Positions 9,696-19,304 are shown, counted from the first letter of the stretch. The stretch: DNA of 64,000 nucleotides from Hyphomicrobiales bacterium (GCA_900470805.1 UCCA01000002.1:124001-188000), one strand, 5' to 3'. The notes: generated from the sequence alone by a model not told the origin. A program made the numbers and translations.

Positions 9696-10490
9696 ATGTT
9701 CCTCAGCGATCGGCAGACCGAAATAATCGACATGGCCAAGTCCAAGGGGCGGATTTTCGTCGAGGAACTGTCGGCGCACTTTCAGGTCACGCCACAGACG
9801 ATCCGCAAGGATCTAAACGATATTTGCGACGCCCAGATTCTGACACGGGTGCACGGCGGCGCGGTGTTTCCCAGCGGGACCGAGAACGTCAAATACGAGG
9901 CGCGCCGCCAGATCGCGTCGGCGGAGAAGCAGGCGATCGGTATCGCAGCCGCCAACCTGATCCCCAACAACGCTTCGCTGTTCATCAACATCGGAACAAC
10001 CACCGAAGCTGTTGGCGAGGCGCTGATAAACCACCACGAGCTGATGGTGATCACCAACAACATCAACGTCGCCAACCGGCTGAGGCTCTTGCCGGCGATC
10101 GAAGTCGTCATAGCGGGTGGCGTGGTCCGCGGGGCGGACGGTGGTATCGTCGGAGAGGCCGCTGTCGACTTCATCAGGCAGTTCAAGGTCGATTATGCCG
10201 TGATCGGCGCCTCGGCGATCGATGAGGATGGCGCTCTGCTCGACTATGATTTTCGCGAGGTAAAGGTTGCGCAGGCCATCATCGCCAATGCGCGCCATGT
10301 GATCCTCGTCTCCGACTCTACCAAGTTCGAGCGCACTGCACCGGTGCGGATCGCTCAGCTGTCACAAGTGCACACCTTCATCACCGATCAATGCGTTATG
10401 CCATCCGTCCGTCAGTTCTGTCTTGAAAACGATGTCCGCCTGATCGAGACGAATGCTGAGAAGAACGAGCCGCATATCGACATTGCCTGA
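9696..10490 (+). CDS. glpR: DeoR family glycerol-3-phosphate regulon repressor
   Basis: The 264-aa repressor has an N-terminal DeoR helix-turn-helix (VEELSAHFQVTPQTIRKDLN) and a C-terminal sugar-phosphate sensor domain with INIGTTTEAVGEAL, VITNNINVAN and AGGVVRGADGGIVGEA. From memory it is closely similar along its length to E. coli GlpR, which releases DNA on binding glycerol-3-phosphate. The start at 9696 matches the family N-terminus, though the ribosome-binding site is weak. Its targets (glp transport or glpD genes) are not in this window. The gene runs straight into the YbaK-type gene. Confidence 0.85.
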   Translation: MFLSDRQTEIIDMAKSKGRIFVEELSAHFQVTPQTIRKDLNDICDAQILTRVHGGAVFPSGTENVKYEARRQIASAEKQAIGIAAANLIPNNASLFINIGTTTEAVGEALINHHELMVITNNINVANRLRLLPAIEVVIAGGVVRGADGGIVGEAAVDFIRQFKVDYAVIGASAIDEDGALLDYDFREVKVAQAIIANARHVILVSDSTKFERTAPVRIAQLSQVHTFITDQCVMPSVRQFCLENDVRLIETNAEKNEPHIDIA

Positions 10491-10531
10491 ACCAAATGCG
10501 CCTTTCTCTTGAGGATTACGTCAGAACCGCC

Positions 10532-10990
10532 ATGAGCCTTGAAACCGTCCGTGCTTTCCTCGCCGCCTCCGCTCCCGAACTCGAAATAATCGAAACCGAG
10601 CTCAGCTCCGCAACGGTCGCCCAAGCCGCGCAAGCGCATGGAGTCGATCCGGCGCAGATCGCCAAGACGATCTGCCTGCGCGTCGGATGCGAGCCCATTC
10701 TCGTCGTCGCCAATGGGCTCGCCAGACTGGACAATCGCAAATTCAAGGATGCGTTCGGCGCCAAGGGGAGGATGCTTGGAGCGGAAGAGGTGGTTGCCGT
10801 CACCAGCCACCCCGTCGGCGGCGTTTGCCCATTCGGGCTTCCGTCGCCTCTGCGCGTCTATTGCGACCTATCGTTGAAGCAGTTCGATCTCGTCGTGCCG
10901 GCTGCGGGCTCGACAAATTCGGCCGTGCGAATCTCCGTCGATCGCCTTGCTGAAATTACCAATGCGACTTGGGTGGACGTTTGCCAGTAA
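10532..10990 (+). CDS. YbaK/EbsC family aminoacyl-tRNA deacylase
   Basis: The 152-aa single-domain protein is of the prolyl-tRNA editing superfamily, whose members hydrolyse mischarged tRNAs such as Cys-tRNA(Pro) or Ala-tRNA(Pro). Recognisable parts are the lysine region AQIAKTICLRVG, RLDNRKFKDAFG and the GGVCPFG loop of the substrate pocket. The start is uncertain: 10496 (right after glpR) and 10532 are both in frame and neither has an ideal ribosome-binding site. I prefer 10532 because family similarity begins there. It probably shares transcription with glpR. Confidence 0.82.
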   Translation: MSLETVRAFLAASAPELEIIETELSSATVAQAAQAHGVDPAQIAKTICLRVGCEPILVVANGLARLDNRKFKDAFGAKGRMLGAEEVVAVTSHPVGGVCPFGLPSPLRVYCDLSLKQFDLVVPAAGSTNSAVRISVDRLAEITNATWVDVCQ

Positions 10991-11028
10991 ACTAGATTCA
11001 ACAGAAAGCTTCAAACGCCAAAAAAGCC

Positions 11029-11042
11029 ACCTATATATAGGT
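11029..11042. promoter_or_regulatory. 14-bp perfect palindrome upstream of the Tim44-like gene
   Basis: ACCTATATATAGGT is its own reverse complement and lies 36 bp before the Tim44-like start. It may be a regulator site overlapping a TATA-like -10 element. No known operator was matched. Confidence 0.3.
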
Positions 11043-11078
11043 CCGACACTTATCGGTTGATACATGGGAGACCTCAAG

Positions 11079-12089
11079 ATGCCTCGTGCCGTTTCACGTT
11101 TTGCCAAGGTTGCGGCGGTAGCCGCCCTGACAGGCGTTACCGTATTTGCCTCTATCGGGGAGGCCGATGCACGGCGTGCGGGAGGTTCGGGCTTCGGTAG
11201 CCGTGGGACGCGTACGTTCCAGGCTCCGCCGGCCACCCAGACGGCCCCGACGATGTCGGCGCCGATCGAGCGCTCCATGACGCCCCGCACGCAGACGAAT
11301 GCACCCGGTCTCAATCAGCCCGCTGGTGGCATGCAGCGACCAGGTGGCCTTTTCGGCGGCTTTGGCCGGTCGATGATCGGCGGTCTCGTGGCCGGCGGTT
11401 TGCTTGGGATGCTGCTCGGCCATGGTTTCGGCGGCGGCTTCGGTTTCCTTGGCATGCTGCTGCAGTTCGCGCTGATCGCGGGCGTTGCGATGCTCGCTAT
11501 CCGCTATTTCGCCAATCGCCGGCAGCAGCCGGCTTATGGCGGACCGGCACCGAGCGCTATGAGCCCGATGGCGTCCAACGGAAATTCATCGTTCCGGATC
11601 CCTACGATCGGTTCCGGCGCAGGTTTTGGTAGCCCCGTGCCTCAACCGCAGAACAACAAGCCGAACGACGAGATTGGGATCAGACAGAACGATCTGGACC
11701 AGTTCGAAGAATTGCTGACTGAAGTGCAGACGGCCTATGGTGCGGAAGACTACGGCACGCTGCGCCGGCTGACGACGCCGGAAGCGATGTCCTATCTTGC
11801 CGAAGAGCTCGGTGAGAACGCCACCAACGGCGTGCGCAACCAGGTTTCGGACGTCAAGCTGCTGCAGGGCGATGTCGCTGAAGCGTGGCGTGAAGACGGA
11901 GCGGAATACGCGACGCTCGCCATGCGTTACTCATCGATCGACGCTCTCGTGGAGCGTGAAGGCGGTCGCGTCGTGAGCGGTGACGCGCGTTCCCCGACTG
12001 AAAGCACGGAGGTCTGGACATTCGTGCGCAAGTCCGGCGCTGAATGGAAGCTGGCCGCCATCCAAGGCACGGAACAACGCGCCGCGTAA
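11079..12089 (+). CDS. Tim44-like domain protein, exported or membrane anchored
   Basis: The 336-aa protein has an N-terminal signal or anchor segment (about residues 8-30), a Gly/Pro/Thr-rich linker, a Gly-rich hydrophobic segment (about 95-150, GGLVAGGLLGMLLGHG) and a C-terminal Tim44-like domain (about 205-335, DLDQFEELLTEVQTAYGAED). Related alphaproteobacterial proteins are common and their role is largely unknown; the fold is shared with the mitochondrial import motor subunit. The start at 11079 is preferred because GGGAGA lies 8 bp upstream; 11064 is an in-frame alternative. It stands alone, converging on the J-protein gene. Confidence 0.82.
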   Translation: MPRAVSRFAKVAAVAALTGVTVFASIGEADARRAGGSGFGSRGTRTFQAPPATQTAPTMSAPIERSMTPRTQTNAPGLNQPAGGMQRPGGLFGGFGRSMIGGLVAGGLLGMLLGHGFGGGFGFLGMLLQFALIAGVAMLAIRYFANRRQQPAYGGPAPSAMSPMASNGNSSFRIPTIGSGAGFGSPVPQPQNNKPNDEIGIRQNDLDQFEELLTEVQTAYGAEDYGTLRRLTTPEAMSYLAEELGENATNGVRNQVSDVKLLQGDVAEAWREDGAEYATLAMRYSSIDALVEREGGRVVSGDARSPTESTEVWTFVRKSGAEWKLAAIQGTEQRAA

Positions 12090-12110
12090 CGTTTTCACAT
12101 GGCGGCTGCT

Positions 12111-12806
12111 TCAGCCTTCCTGGGCCGCGGCGGGAACGACCCAGAGAGGACGATCCTCGCGTTTAGGTGACGAAATTGTCGGAACGGCTTCCTCTTCCCC
12201 GAGGAGGCCGTTTTCGTTTTCCTGCACGTCCACTTCATAGGCATAGTCATAGAGCATTTCGCAGGCGCGCTCGCTTGCCTTGATCTTGGCTTCCGTCTCG
12301 CTGATCGCCGAGGCAATCGCCTTCACGCGGGCGCGCAGCATCGAACCGAGAATGTCGGTCGATGGCCGTTTTTCCAGACGCTCCAGATGGTGCTCGATAC
12401 GCGAGGAGTGTCGTTCGAGTTCGCGCTTGCTGAAGCGCGCCTTGCGCATGTCCTCGGAAAGGTCTTCCCGCATTCGTGACAGAGGATCGAAAGTGCCGGG
12501 CTCGCGCTCGTCGAGTGTCAGCTCGTTGACAAGCTTCTCGATGACCATCAGTGCCTGCAGATCGACCGGGTCCGCAAGCTCGACGTCGTATCCCGTGTCA
12601 TCGAACACTTTTCGGCGCACTGGATCAAGCAGCAACTCATAGGCCTTCTGCACGCGACCAAAAGCACTGGGGTCGCCGCCGGAATCCGGATGCGTTGACT
12701 TGGCGCGTCGGCGATAGGCCGATTTGATCTGCTCGTCACTCGCGTCCCGTCGGACACCGAGAATCTCGTATGGATTGGTCACAGTCCCTCCGCTGCTGTC
12801 GGACAT
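12111..12806 (-). CDS. J-domain (DnaJ-like) protein
   Basis: This 231-aa protein has an N-terminal J-domain (about residues 10-70: PYEILGVRRDASDEQIKSAY with the HPD motif in STHPDSGGD) that should stimulate an Hsp70 ATPase. The rest is a charged, probably coiled-coil region (about 100-190) without the zinc-finger or C-terminal substrate domains of true DnaJ. Its client is unknown. The start at 12806 (MSDSSGG) is a choice; an in-frame ATG at 12830 is possible. Confidence 0.82.
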   Translation of the reverse strand: MSDSSGGTVTNPYEILGVRRDASDEQIKSAYRRRAKSTHPDSGGDPSAFGRVQKAYELLLDPVRRKVFDDTGYDVELADPVDLQALMVIEKLVNELTLDEREPGTFDPLSRMREDLSEDMRKARFSKRELERHSSRIEHHLERLEKRPSTDILGSMLRARVKAIASAISETEAKIKASERACEMLYDYAYEVDVQENENGLLGEEEAVPTISSPKREDRPLWVVPAAAQEG

Positions 12807-13093
12807 CGTCGTGACACCCGTGAAGGGCATTCGCTATTTCAGTGCCCTTCTTCTACCATCACTGGGGCGGAGTTTGGACAAAAGAATGTATAAGTTTGTG
12901 TGTATAACCGAGCGAGATGGACGGCCGTTGCCGGACGTGCCCATCAGTCGCAGGCTGGCGCGCTTCAACCTAAGCGGCGGCCAAACGGTAGCGCGACACG
13001 CCCGGCAGACGGCATCACCATACTCTTACAAAAGGAAAACGCCGGGATTGCGAAATTCTTGGCGGAAACCAGGGTCGGGCTGTAAGGCGATAA

Positions 13094-14158
13094 TCATGTC
13101 GGATGATTTTCAGTCGGTACCGCGACCCGCCTGCCGACACGCATGCTGCGGCTGATCTTTCGGCCCATGTCTATCAGGGGGCGTTCGAAACTGAAATGCA
13201 ATGCCGTTCCCAGCGCTATGCAGGCTACGTAGGAGACAACAAAAATCAAGGTGAACGATGGCTCGGTCACGAATCTGTTCAACGCGATTGCCACGGCATT
13301 TATAACCAGCACATGCGTCAGGTAGATCGCATAAGTGAGTTTCCCCGCATAGGCCAAAGGCCTGATGGACAGAATCTTGCCCACTCTTGTTTGTCGGTTC
13401 ATCCACAAGCCGCCGATGAAAAATGCGGAGGAAAACGATATCAAAATATTCCAATGGAATGGATGGGGCGAAAGACGGCTTAGCCCGTAAGCGACGACAA
13501 TGACGATGAGAGCGCCATAGGTAGTTGTTGGGTTCTCAAGAAACGCGGATACCATCTTTGTGCGGCAGGCGACCGCCAGCGCCGTACCAAACATCAGCCC
13601 GAGATAACCGCGCAAAAGCCCGAACTCGTCGTTAAGGCCCACGAGAAAGAGAAGAACGGGAATAAGCAGGATGAGCGCAATCCTATGTCCCTTCAAATAC
13701 GCGAGCATAAACAAAGGCCAGATCAGATAGAATTTTTCTTCGACGCCTAAGGTCCATGCCTGCCCAAAGATGTTTCCAGCATCGGTGCTTCTGTATTCAG
13801 AATTGAAGGTCAAGAGCCAAGGTAAAGCATATACGTAGTTTTGCAGGTCGGTTTCATCTCCATGCAATCGCTGCATCGCAACCGCAGCCATGCCGTAGAG
13901 GATCACGGTCAACACGTAGAGCGGGATAATTCGGAAAAATCGGCGGACATAAAATGCAGGAACGTTTATGGATTTGGTGTTCTCGTTCTCGGTGATCAAA
14001 AGGCTCGTGATTAGCCATCCGCTCAAGGCGAAGAATATATCCACGCCGACAGTTCCGTTGACTGCAAAAGGGACGTTTGGAGTATGGTTGGCAATTGTGA
14101 GCAATATGCAAATAGTACGCACCCCATCCAGCTCGGATCTGTACTCTGAACGATCCAT
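13094..14158 (-). CDS. Acyltransferase 3 family (OafA/YrhL-like) membrane O-acyltransferase
   Basis: The 354-aa polytopic inner-membrane protein has about ten transmembrane segments. Its N-terminus has the family pattern (ELDGVRTICILLTIANH, then VGVDIFFALSGWLIT), including the membrane-edge His thought to take part in catalysis. Such enzymes O-acetylate or acylate cell-surface polysaccharide, lipid or Nod-factor-like glycans; the acceptor is unknown. The start at 14158 has CAGGGAAAA before it; a 10-codon longer start at 14188 has none. Base composition is lower in GC than the neighbours, which hints at acquisition by transfer. No polysaccharide genes adjoin it. Confidence 0.82.
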   Translation of the reverse strand: MDRSEYRSELDGVRTICILLTIANHTPNVPFAVNGTVGVDIFFALSGWLITSLLITENENTKSINVPAFYVRRFFRIIPLYVLTVILYGMAAVAMQRLHGDETDLQNYVYALPWLLTFNSEYRSTDAGNIFGQAWTLGVEEKFYLIWPLFMLAYLKGHRIALILLIPVLLFLVGLNDEFGLLRGYLGLMFGTALAVACRTKMVSAFLENPTTTYGALIVIVVAYGLSRLSPHPFHWNILISFSSAFFIGGLWMNRQTRVGKILSIRPLAYAGKLTYAIYLTHVLVINAVAIALNRFVTEPSFTLIFVVSYVACIALGTALHFSFERPLIDMGRKISRSMRVGRRVAVPTENHPT

Positions 14159-14462
14159 TTTTCCCTGCCGGAGAAGTTGTGGGTTCATGAACTTAGATTG
14201 TTCAAATACAATATGACCTCTCGTTTGGCAGCACAGCCTTTCGTGGAAGTTCGATGGCCTGCATTCGTTTGACCGGCAGCTGAGGTGAGGAGACGGGTTG
14301 GGCGTGGCATCACCGCCATATCCTCGCAGGTCGGCAAGATGTCGTGTTATATTTGCTTAATCGATATGAACCTTGAAGCTCCCATTGACTCATTTTTCAG
14401 ATCGAGTTCTATCCGCAATCTTGCCACGCCAGTTTTGTTGCCGTGGCTCTGGTGGGGGATTC
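14159..14462. promoter_or_regulatory. Divergent intergenic region between acyltransferase and panC
   Basis: About 300 bp with no gene recognised and no repeat or known operator seen. It must hold the promoters of both divergent genes. The only clear signal is GGGGGA just before the panC start. Confidence 0.4.
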
Positions 14463-15338
14463 ATGAATATTATCAAATCGATCACAGACATCAGGACTCA
14501 CCTTGCTGAGTATCGCCGGGATGAGAAGACGATCGGTCTGGTGCCCACGATGGGATTTCTGCATGCGGGTCATCTGGAGCTCGTTTCGCGCGCCCGGGCG
14601 GCAAACGCCGTCACCGTGGTGTCAATCTTCGTCAATCCGTTGCAGTTCGGCGCAGGAGAAGATCTGGCGATATATCCGCGTGACCTCGACCGCGATGCCG
14701 GCTTGCTGGAGGAGGCTGGCGTCGATGTGCTGTTCGCGCCCGATGTGACCGATATGTACCCTCGGCCAATGCTGACCGTTGTCGATGTTCCGGATCTTGG
14801 CCGGCAGCTGGAAGGTCAGGTGCGACCCGGTCATTTTGCCGGTGTTGCCACCGTCGTCGCCAAGCTCTTCAATATCGTCCAGCCGCACGCCGCATATTTC
14901 GGGGAGAAGGACTACCAGCAAGTGGCGCTCATCAGGCGCATGGTTGAGGATTTGGCACAGCCGGTCGCCGTGGTTGCCGTGCCAACAGTGCGCGAGGTTG
15001 ATGGCCTCGCCTGCTCGTCCCGGAATGTCTATCTCAATCCGGAAGAGCGCACCGCTGCCGTGATCGTGCCGATGGCGCTTGCGGAGGCCGAACGTCTTTA
15101 TGCCGAAGGCTGCGATGATCCGGCTCTTATGGAAGAGGCGTTGACGCGTTTCATCGCCAATGAACCCTTGGCCAAGGCGGAGGTGGTTGCTGTCAGGCAT
15201 CCCGAAACGCTTCAGCCTTTGTCTTCGCTGCAATCGGCTCCGGCGCTGGTGGCGCTGTTTGTCCGGGTGGGAAAGACAAGACTTCTCGACAACCGTGTCA
15301 TTGGTCTGCGACCGACCGCGAATTCGAGGGCGGCATAG
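14463..15338 (+). CDS. panC: Pantothenate synthetase
   Basis: Joins pantoate and beta-alanine with ATP, through pantoyl-adenylate, to form pantothenate (vitamin B5 and coenzyme A route, cytoplasm). The 291-aa protein shows the nucleotidyl-transferase signature [15 protein letters not shown], then [21 protein letters not shown] and the KMSKS-like SSRN loop. The start at 14463 follows GGGGGA. Its TAG overlaps the GTG of panB by one base, so the two are translated together. Confidence 0.96.
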   Translation: MNIIKSITDIRTHLAEYRRDEKTIGLVPTMGFLHAGHLELVSRARAANAVTVVSIFVNPLQFGAGEDLAIYPRDLDRDAGLLEEAGVDVLFAPDVTDMYPRPMLTVVDVPDLGRQLEGQVRPGHFAGVATVVAKLFNIVQPHAAYFGEKDYQQVALIRRMVEDLAQPVAVVAVPTVREVDGLACSSRNVYLNPEERTAAVIVPMALAEAERLYAEGCDDPALMEEALTRFIANEPLAKAEVVAVRHPETLQPLSSLQSAPALVALFVRVGKTRLLDNRVIGLRPTANSRAA

Positions 15339-16159
15339 TGAGCGCGCAGGGCAAGCAGAAGCGGCTGACGACCACATCGATCCGCGCCATGAAGGGAGGC
15401 GAGCGTATCGTCTGCCTCACCGCCTATACCACTCCCATCAGCCGCTTGCTGGATCCCCATTGCGATCTGCTGCTGGTCGGCGACTCCGTCGGAATGGTGC
15501 TCTATGGAATGGACACCACGGTTGGCGTGACCCTTGAGATGATGATCGCCCATGGCCGCGCCGTCATGCGCGCAGCGGCCCATGCCTGCGTGATCGTCGA
15601 TCTGCCGTTCGGAAGCTATCAGGAATCGAAAGAGCAGGCCTTCCGCAGCGCCGTGCGCGTCATGCAGGAAACCGGCTGCGACGGCATCAAGCTCGAGGGT
15701 GGCGAGGAGATGGCCGAGACCATCGCCTTTCTGACGTCGCGCGGCGTGCCGGTGTTCGGACATGTGGGCTTGATGCCGCAGCTCGTCAACACGGCTGGCG
15801 GTTTCAGGTCACTCGGTCATTCAGAGCAGGAAGCGCAAAAGATCCGCCGTGACGCGCTGGCTGTAGCCGATGCCGGAGCATTTGCGATCGTTGTCGAGGG
15901 AACGGTCGAGCCCTTGGCGCGGGAGATCACCGCTTCACTTGCCGTTCCGACGATCGGTATCGGTGCTTCGCCGGCCTGCGACGGCCAAGTGCTTGTATCC
16001 GACGACATGCTTGGACTGTTCGCCGATTTCAAGCCGCGTTTTGTCAAGCGCTTTGCCGAACTGGGGCCTCTGGTCTCTCAGGCGGTGGAGAACTATGCCG
16101 ACGAGGTACGATCGGGCCGATTTCCCGCGCCGGAGCATACGTTTCAGCCGCGCCGGTGA
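15338..16159 (+). CDS. panB: 3-methyl-2-oxobutanoate hydroxymethyltransferase
   Basis: Transfers a hydroxymethyl group from 5,10-methylene-tetrahydrofolate to alpha-ketoisovalerate, giving ketopantoate, the first committed step to pantothenate. The 273-aa protein has the family blocks [36 protein letters not shown] (IVDLPFGSY), [15 protein letters not shown] and [16 protein letters not shown]. It starts at GTG, sharing one base with the panC stop (TAGTG). Confidence 0.96.
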   Translation: MSAQGKQKRLTTTSIRAMKGGERIVCLTAYTTPISRLLDPHCDLLLVGDSVGMVLYGMDTTVGVTLEMMIAHGRAVMRAAAHACVIVDLPFGSYQESKEQAFRSAVRVMQETGCDGIKLEGGEEMAETIAFLTSRGVPVFGHVGLMPQLVNTAGGFRSLGHSEQEAQKIRRDALAVADAGAFAIVVEGTVEPLAREITASLAVPTIGIGASPACDGQVLVSDDMLGLFADFKPRFVKRFAELGPLVSQAVENYADEVRSGRFPAPEHTFQPRR

Positions 16160-16214
16160 GACGGTTTGTGTCCACTTTCGCTGCTGTTGGTCGCGACCCG
16201 CGCAATGTGCACCT

Positions 16215-17423
16215 TTAGCGTTGCAGCCAAGCCTCAACACCGCGCCCCGCCGCTCTGCCTGTCGCAAAGCAGGCCGTCAGCAGATAGCCGCCGGTTGGTG
16301 CCTCCCAGTCCAACATCTCGCCGGCCACGAAAATGCCGGGTCGCTTAATAAGCATGTAGCTTTCGTCGATCTCACCCCAGGCAACACCACCGGCGGACGA
16401 GATGGCTTCCGCGATCGGGCGGGTGGAGGTGACCGCAATGGAAAGCGACTTGATACGCTGTGCCAGCCGCTTCGGGTCGTGAAGGTCGCTATCGCTGCCG
16501 CACTCACGCAGCAGGTTCGCCTTTACGCCATCAAGCCCGGCTCCCTTGCGCAGACGGTTCGCCAGGCTGGTTTTCGTGTCTTGCCGCGACAGATCATATT
16601 CGATCCGCTCGCGAGACCGGCCCGGCGCTAGGTCGAGCTCGAGGGTCGCAGTCTGCCCCATCGCCAACCGGTCGCGCAACGCGGCTGCATGTGCGTAGAC
16701 TAGGCTGCCTTCGATGCCGTGTCGGGTGATGACGAACTCGCCGGGTAGGGATCCGGCCGCAGAGGTCGCGACTACCGATTTTACCGCTGCGCCGGCGAAG
16801 CGGTCTTGAAAAATCGCGCTCCATGCGACGTTGAAACCGCAGTTGGCCGGCTGGAAGTCGTTGACGGAAATGTCCTTGGCTTTCAGCCATGTGGTCCAAC
16901 GAGCGTCGGATCCCAGCTTCGGCCAGCTTGCACCTCCGAGCGCCAGCAGAACGGCGTCCGGCCGAATTGCGCGCGGGCCGTCGGGCGTGTCGAAGGCATA
17001 GCCTGCATCCGAGAAGCCCTGCCAACGATGCCGCGTCAGGATGTCTATGCCCTTCGCCTCAAGGCGCTTGAGCCAAGCGCGTAGCAGTGGCGACGCTTTC
17101 ATGGCGACCGGGAACACACGGCCGGACGTTCCGACAAATGTCTCCACCTGCAATTCCGCAGCCCAGGCTCTGACGTCGCTCGGTTGAAAAGCATCAAGAG
17201 CGTGTCGAAGCTTGTCACTCGTGTTACCGAAACGCTCGGCAAAATGAGCATAGTCTTCTGAATGAGTGATGTTGAGTCCGGATTTTCCGGCAAGCAGAAA
17301 CTTGCGGGCGACTGTCGGCATGGCCTCGTAAACCGAGACGCGGTTACCTGATGTGGACAGCACCTCGGCTGCCATAAGCCCTGCTGGGCCGCCGCCGATG
17401 ATGGCGATCTGTTTCTTCGGCAT
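16215..17423 (-). CDS. HI0933-family FAD-dependent flavoprotein (YhiN-like oxidoreductase)
   Basis: This 402-aa cytoplasmic flavoprotein has an N-terminal dinucleotide-binding motif (IAIIGGGPAGLMAAEVL), the FLLAGKSGLNITHSE stretch typical of the HI0933/YhiN family, and the C-terminal GIFVAGEMLDWEAPTGGYLL that closes the FAD site. Members are widespread, but the substrate is not established; the class is often annotated as NAD(P)/FAD-dependent oxidoreductase. It is convergent with panB, 55 bp away, and stands alone. Confidence 0.88.
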   Translation of the reverse strand: MPKKQIAIIGGGPAGLMAAEVLSTSGNRVSVYEAMPTVARKFLLAGKSGLNITHSEDYAHFAERFGNTSDKLRHALDAFQPSDVRAWAAELQVETFVGTSGRVFPVAMKASPLLRAWLKRLEAKGIDILTRHRWQGFSDAGYAFDTPDGPRAIRPDAVLLALGGASWPKLGSDARWTTWLKAKDISVNDFQPANCGFNVAWSAIFQDRFAGAAVKSVVATSAAGSLPGEFVITRHGIEGSLVYAHAAALRDRLAMGQTATLELDLAPGRSRERIEYDLSRQDTKTSLANRLRKGAGLDGVKANLLRECGSDSDLHDPKRLAQRIKSLSIAVTSTRPIAEAISSAGGVAWGEIDESYMLIKRPGIFVAGEMLDWEAPTGGYLLTACFATGRAAGRGVEAWLQR

Positions 17424-17568
17424 CTGTCTATCCGGGAACTGAACTCTCAGGCCCCGTCATGGCGCTTGACGGATGGATGCGCAAGCCACTTTAAACGCCG
17501 GCCCAACGCTATGCGTTGGTCGACACATGCATCGACCGGGACCGGAGGTTGCCGCGATCGCTTTGCAG

Positions 17569-17772
17569 TCAGTCGACGACGCGTGGCGTAAATCGGGGCT
17601 TTGCAGACGCCTCTTCCTGCTTCATGGCATCATCGTGATACCAGCAGCTGTCATAGACACAGGGAACCATGGCCGCTTCCAAATCCGTCATCTGCCGACT
17701 TGCCGGCGCGACAAAACGCTTCGCCGGGAAAGCGTAAATAGTTGCCGACTCGTGATGCACACCAGTAATCAT
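17569..17772 (-). CDS. gstI: GstI-like DUF2735 protein, putative inhibitor of glnII translation
   Basis: The 67-aa protein (start MITGVHHESATIYAFPA) belongs to the small DUF2735 proteins of Rhizobiales. A protein of similar size and identical position, divergent from glnII, is the glutamine synthetase translational inhibitor GstI of Rhizobium leguminosarum, which blocks GSII synthesis when nitrogen is plentiful. Here it is divergent from glnII with 491 bp between them. The start at 17772 follows a strong GGAGG; a longer frame to 17823 is unlikely. Function is inferred from family and context. Confidence 0.8.
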   Translation of the reverse strand: MITGVHHESATIYAFPAKRFVAPASRQMTDLEAAMVPCVYDSCWYHDDAMKQEEASAKPRFTPRVVD

Positions 17773-18263
17773 GTCATGCCTCCAAAATGAGTCCGCTCTA
17801 GAGCGTTGATAAGACAATATCACATGTGCACAGAGAATGCGCTATTTGATTGAAAAAAGTGCAATAAATGTTGGTTTAGTGGGCAATCATGGTTTGGCTA
17901 GCTTTATATCAGGAAACTAGCAGGTATATTATATGTGCATATGCATAAATAATAGTCAAAATCTGGAATTGCGAAAAAAATGCGTGGTTGCGCGCTCATT
18001 TTTACATCTTGCGCCGAAGTCGGCCCAACACGGCAGTTCATCTCCTTAACCGGTTGACTCCGTTGAGAGTTCCTTAACGCGCGGATGGCGGGAAATTTCC
18101 CATCTCCCGCATTTTCGTTCGTGAACACGCCGAAACGGTTGCCTTCCTGTCGGCAACTGGCACGGTACATGCATACTCCTAAGCATCCCTTCACGGGCGG
18201 GATGGTTTCGGCCGTCACGTTCGCTCGAGGGTTTGCTCACACCTTTGTTTGAGAGACTCGCAC
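17773..18263. promoter_or_regulatory. gstI-glnII divergent control region
   Basis: 491 bp without a gene. It holds a sigma-54 promoter for glnII (listed separately) and an AT-rich centre. GTGCAC followed by GAATGCGC near 17826-17841 resembles a degenerate NtrC half-site pair on the gstI side. In rhizobia both genes are under nitrogen control, gstI and glnII being expressed in opposite conditions. The glnII leader from the promoter to the start is about 75 nt. Confidence 0.55.
18158..18174 (+). promoter_or_regulatory. Sigma-54 promoter of glnII
   Basis: TGGCACGGTACATGCAT carries the invariant GG and GC of RpoN promoters (-24/-12) with exactly 10 bases between them, 90 bp upstream of glnII. 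Regulation by NtrC is expected from the known biology of rhizobial glnII. Confidence 0.85.
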
Positions 18264-19304
18264 ATGACCAAGTTTAAGCTCGAGTACATCTGGCTCGATG
18301 GATACACACCGGTACCAAACCTTCGCGGTAAGACGCAGGTCAAGGAATTCGCAGAATTCCCGACGCTTGATCAGCTCCCGCTCTGGGGCTTCGATGGTAG
18401 CTCGACGATGCAGGCCGAAGGCCGTTCGTCGGATTGCGTCCTGAAGCCCGTTGCCGTTTACCCGGACCCGGCTCGTACCAATGGCGTGCTCGTCATGTGC
18501 GAAGTCATGATGCCTGATGGCGTTACGCCGCATGCGACCAACGCTCGCGCCACCATCCTTGACGATGAAGGCACATGGTTCGGCTTCGAGCAGGAATACT
18601 TCTTCTATCAAAACGGCCGTCCGCTCGGCTTCCCTGAACAGGGCTACCCTGCCCCGCAGGGCCCTTATTATACAGGCGTTGGCTATTCCAACGTTGGCGA
18701 CGTTGCCCGCGAAATCGTCGAAGAGCATCTCGATCTCTGCCTCGCTGCCGGCATCAATCACGAAGGCATCAATGCCGAAGTGGCAAAGGGTCAGTGGGAA
18801 TTCCAGATCTTCGGTAAAGGCTCCAAGCGTGCCGCCGACGAAATCTGGATGGCTCGCTACCTTCTGCAGCGTCTGACTGAAAAGTACGGCATCGACATCG
18901 AGTATCATTGCAAGCCGCTCGGCGACACCGACTGGAACGGTTCTGGCATGCATTGCAACTTCTCGACCAAGTACATGCGCGAAGTTGGTGGCAAGGAATA
19001 TTTCGAAGCGCTGATGGCGCAGTTCGACAAAAACCTTCTCGACCATATTGCTGTCTACGGTCCTGATAACGACAAGCGCCTGACCGGCAAGCACGAAACT
19101 GCTCCATGGAACAAGTTTTCCTACGGCGTTGCCGACCGTGGTGCTTCGATCCGCGTCCCGCATTCGTTCATCAAGAACGATTACAAGGGCTATCTGGAAG
19201 ATCGCCGCCCGAACTCGCAGGGTTGCCCTTACCAGATCGCTTCGCGCGTCCTGAAGACGATCTCTGAAGTTCCTCTTTCCGGCTCCGCTTCTGTTGCTGC
19301 GTAA
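18264..19304 (+). CDS. glnII: Glutamine synthetase II (eukaryotic-type GSII)
   Basis: Forms glutamine from glutamate, ammonia and ATP in the cytoplasm. The 346-aa length and the start MTKFKLEYIWLDGY are those of the heat-labile GSII of Rhizobiaceae, Frankia and eukaryotes, shorter than GlnA. Visible motifs are LPLWGFDGSST, FGFEQEYFFY, GSGMHCNFSTK (ATP/ammonia site) and DRGASIRVP. There is no adenylylation region, as expected for GSII, so control is at transcription (sigma-54 promoter) and through the divergent gstI. A GAGAG lies before the start; an in-frame ATG at 18249 is less likely. A strong terminator follows. Confidence 0.97.
   Translation: MTKFKLEYIWLDGYTPVPNLRGKTQVKEFAEFPTLDQLPLWGFDGSSTMQAEGRSSDCVLKPVAVYPDPARTNGVLVMCEVMMPDGVTPHATNARATILDDEGTWFGFEQEYFFYQNGRPLGFPEQGYPAPQGPYYTGVGYSNVGDVAREIVEEHLDLCLAAGINHEGINAEVAKGQWEFQIFGKGSKRAADEIWMARYLLQRLTEKYGIDIEYHCKPLGDTDWNGSGMHCNFSTKYMREVGGKEYFEALMAQFDKNLLDHIAVYGPDNDKRLTGKHETAPWNKFSYGVADRGASIRVPHSFIKNDYKGYLEDRRPNSQGCPYQIASRVLKTISEVPLSGSASVAA

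Noticed and set aside
17473..17568. Possible extension of a plus-strand frame across the gstI gene
   Set aside because: The frame is the complement of the DUF2735 gene and has no start signal.
18237..19163. 308-codon frame antisense to glnII
   Set aside because: Complement of a highly conserved gene; no independent start signal.
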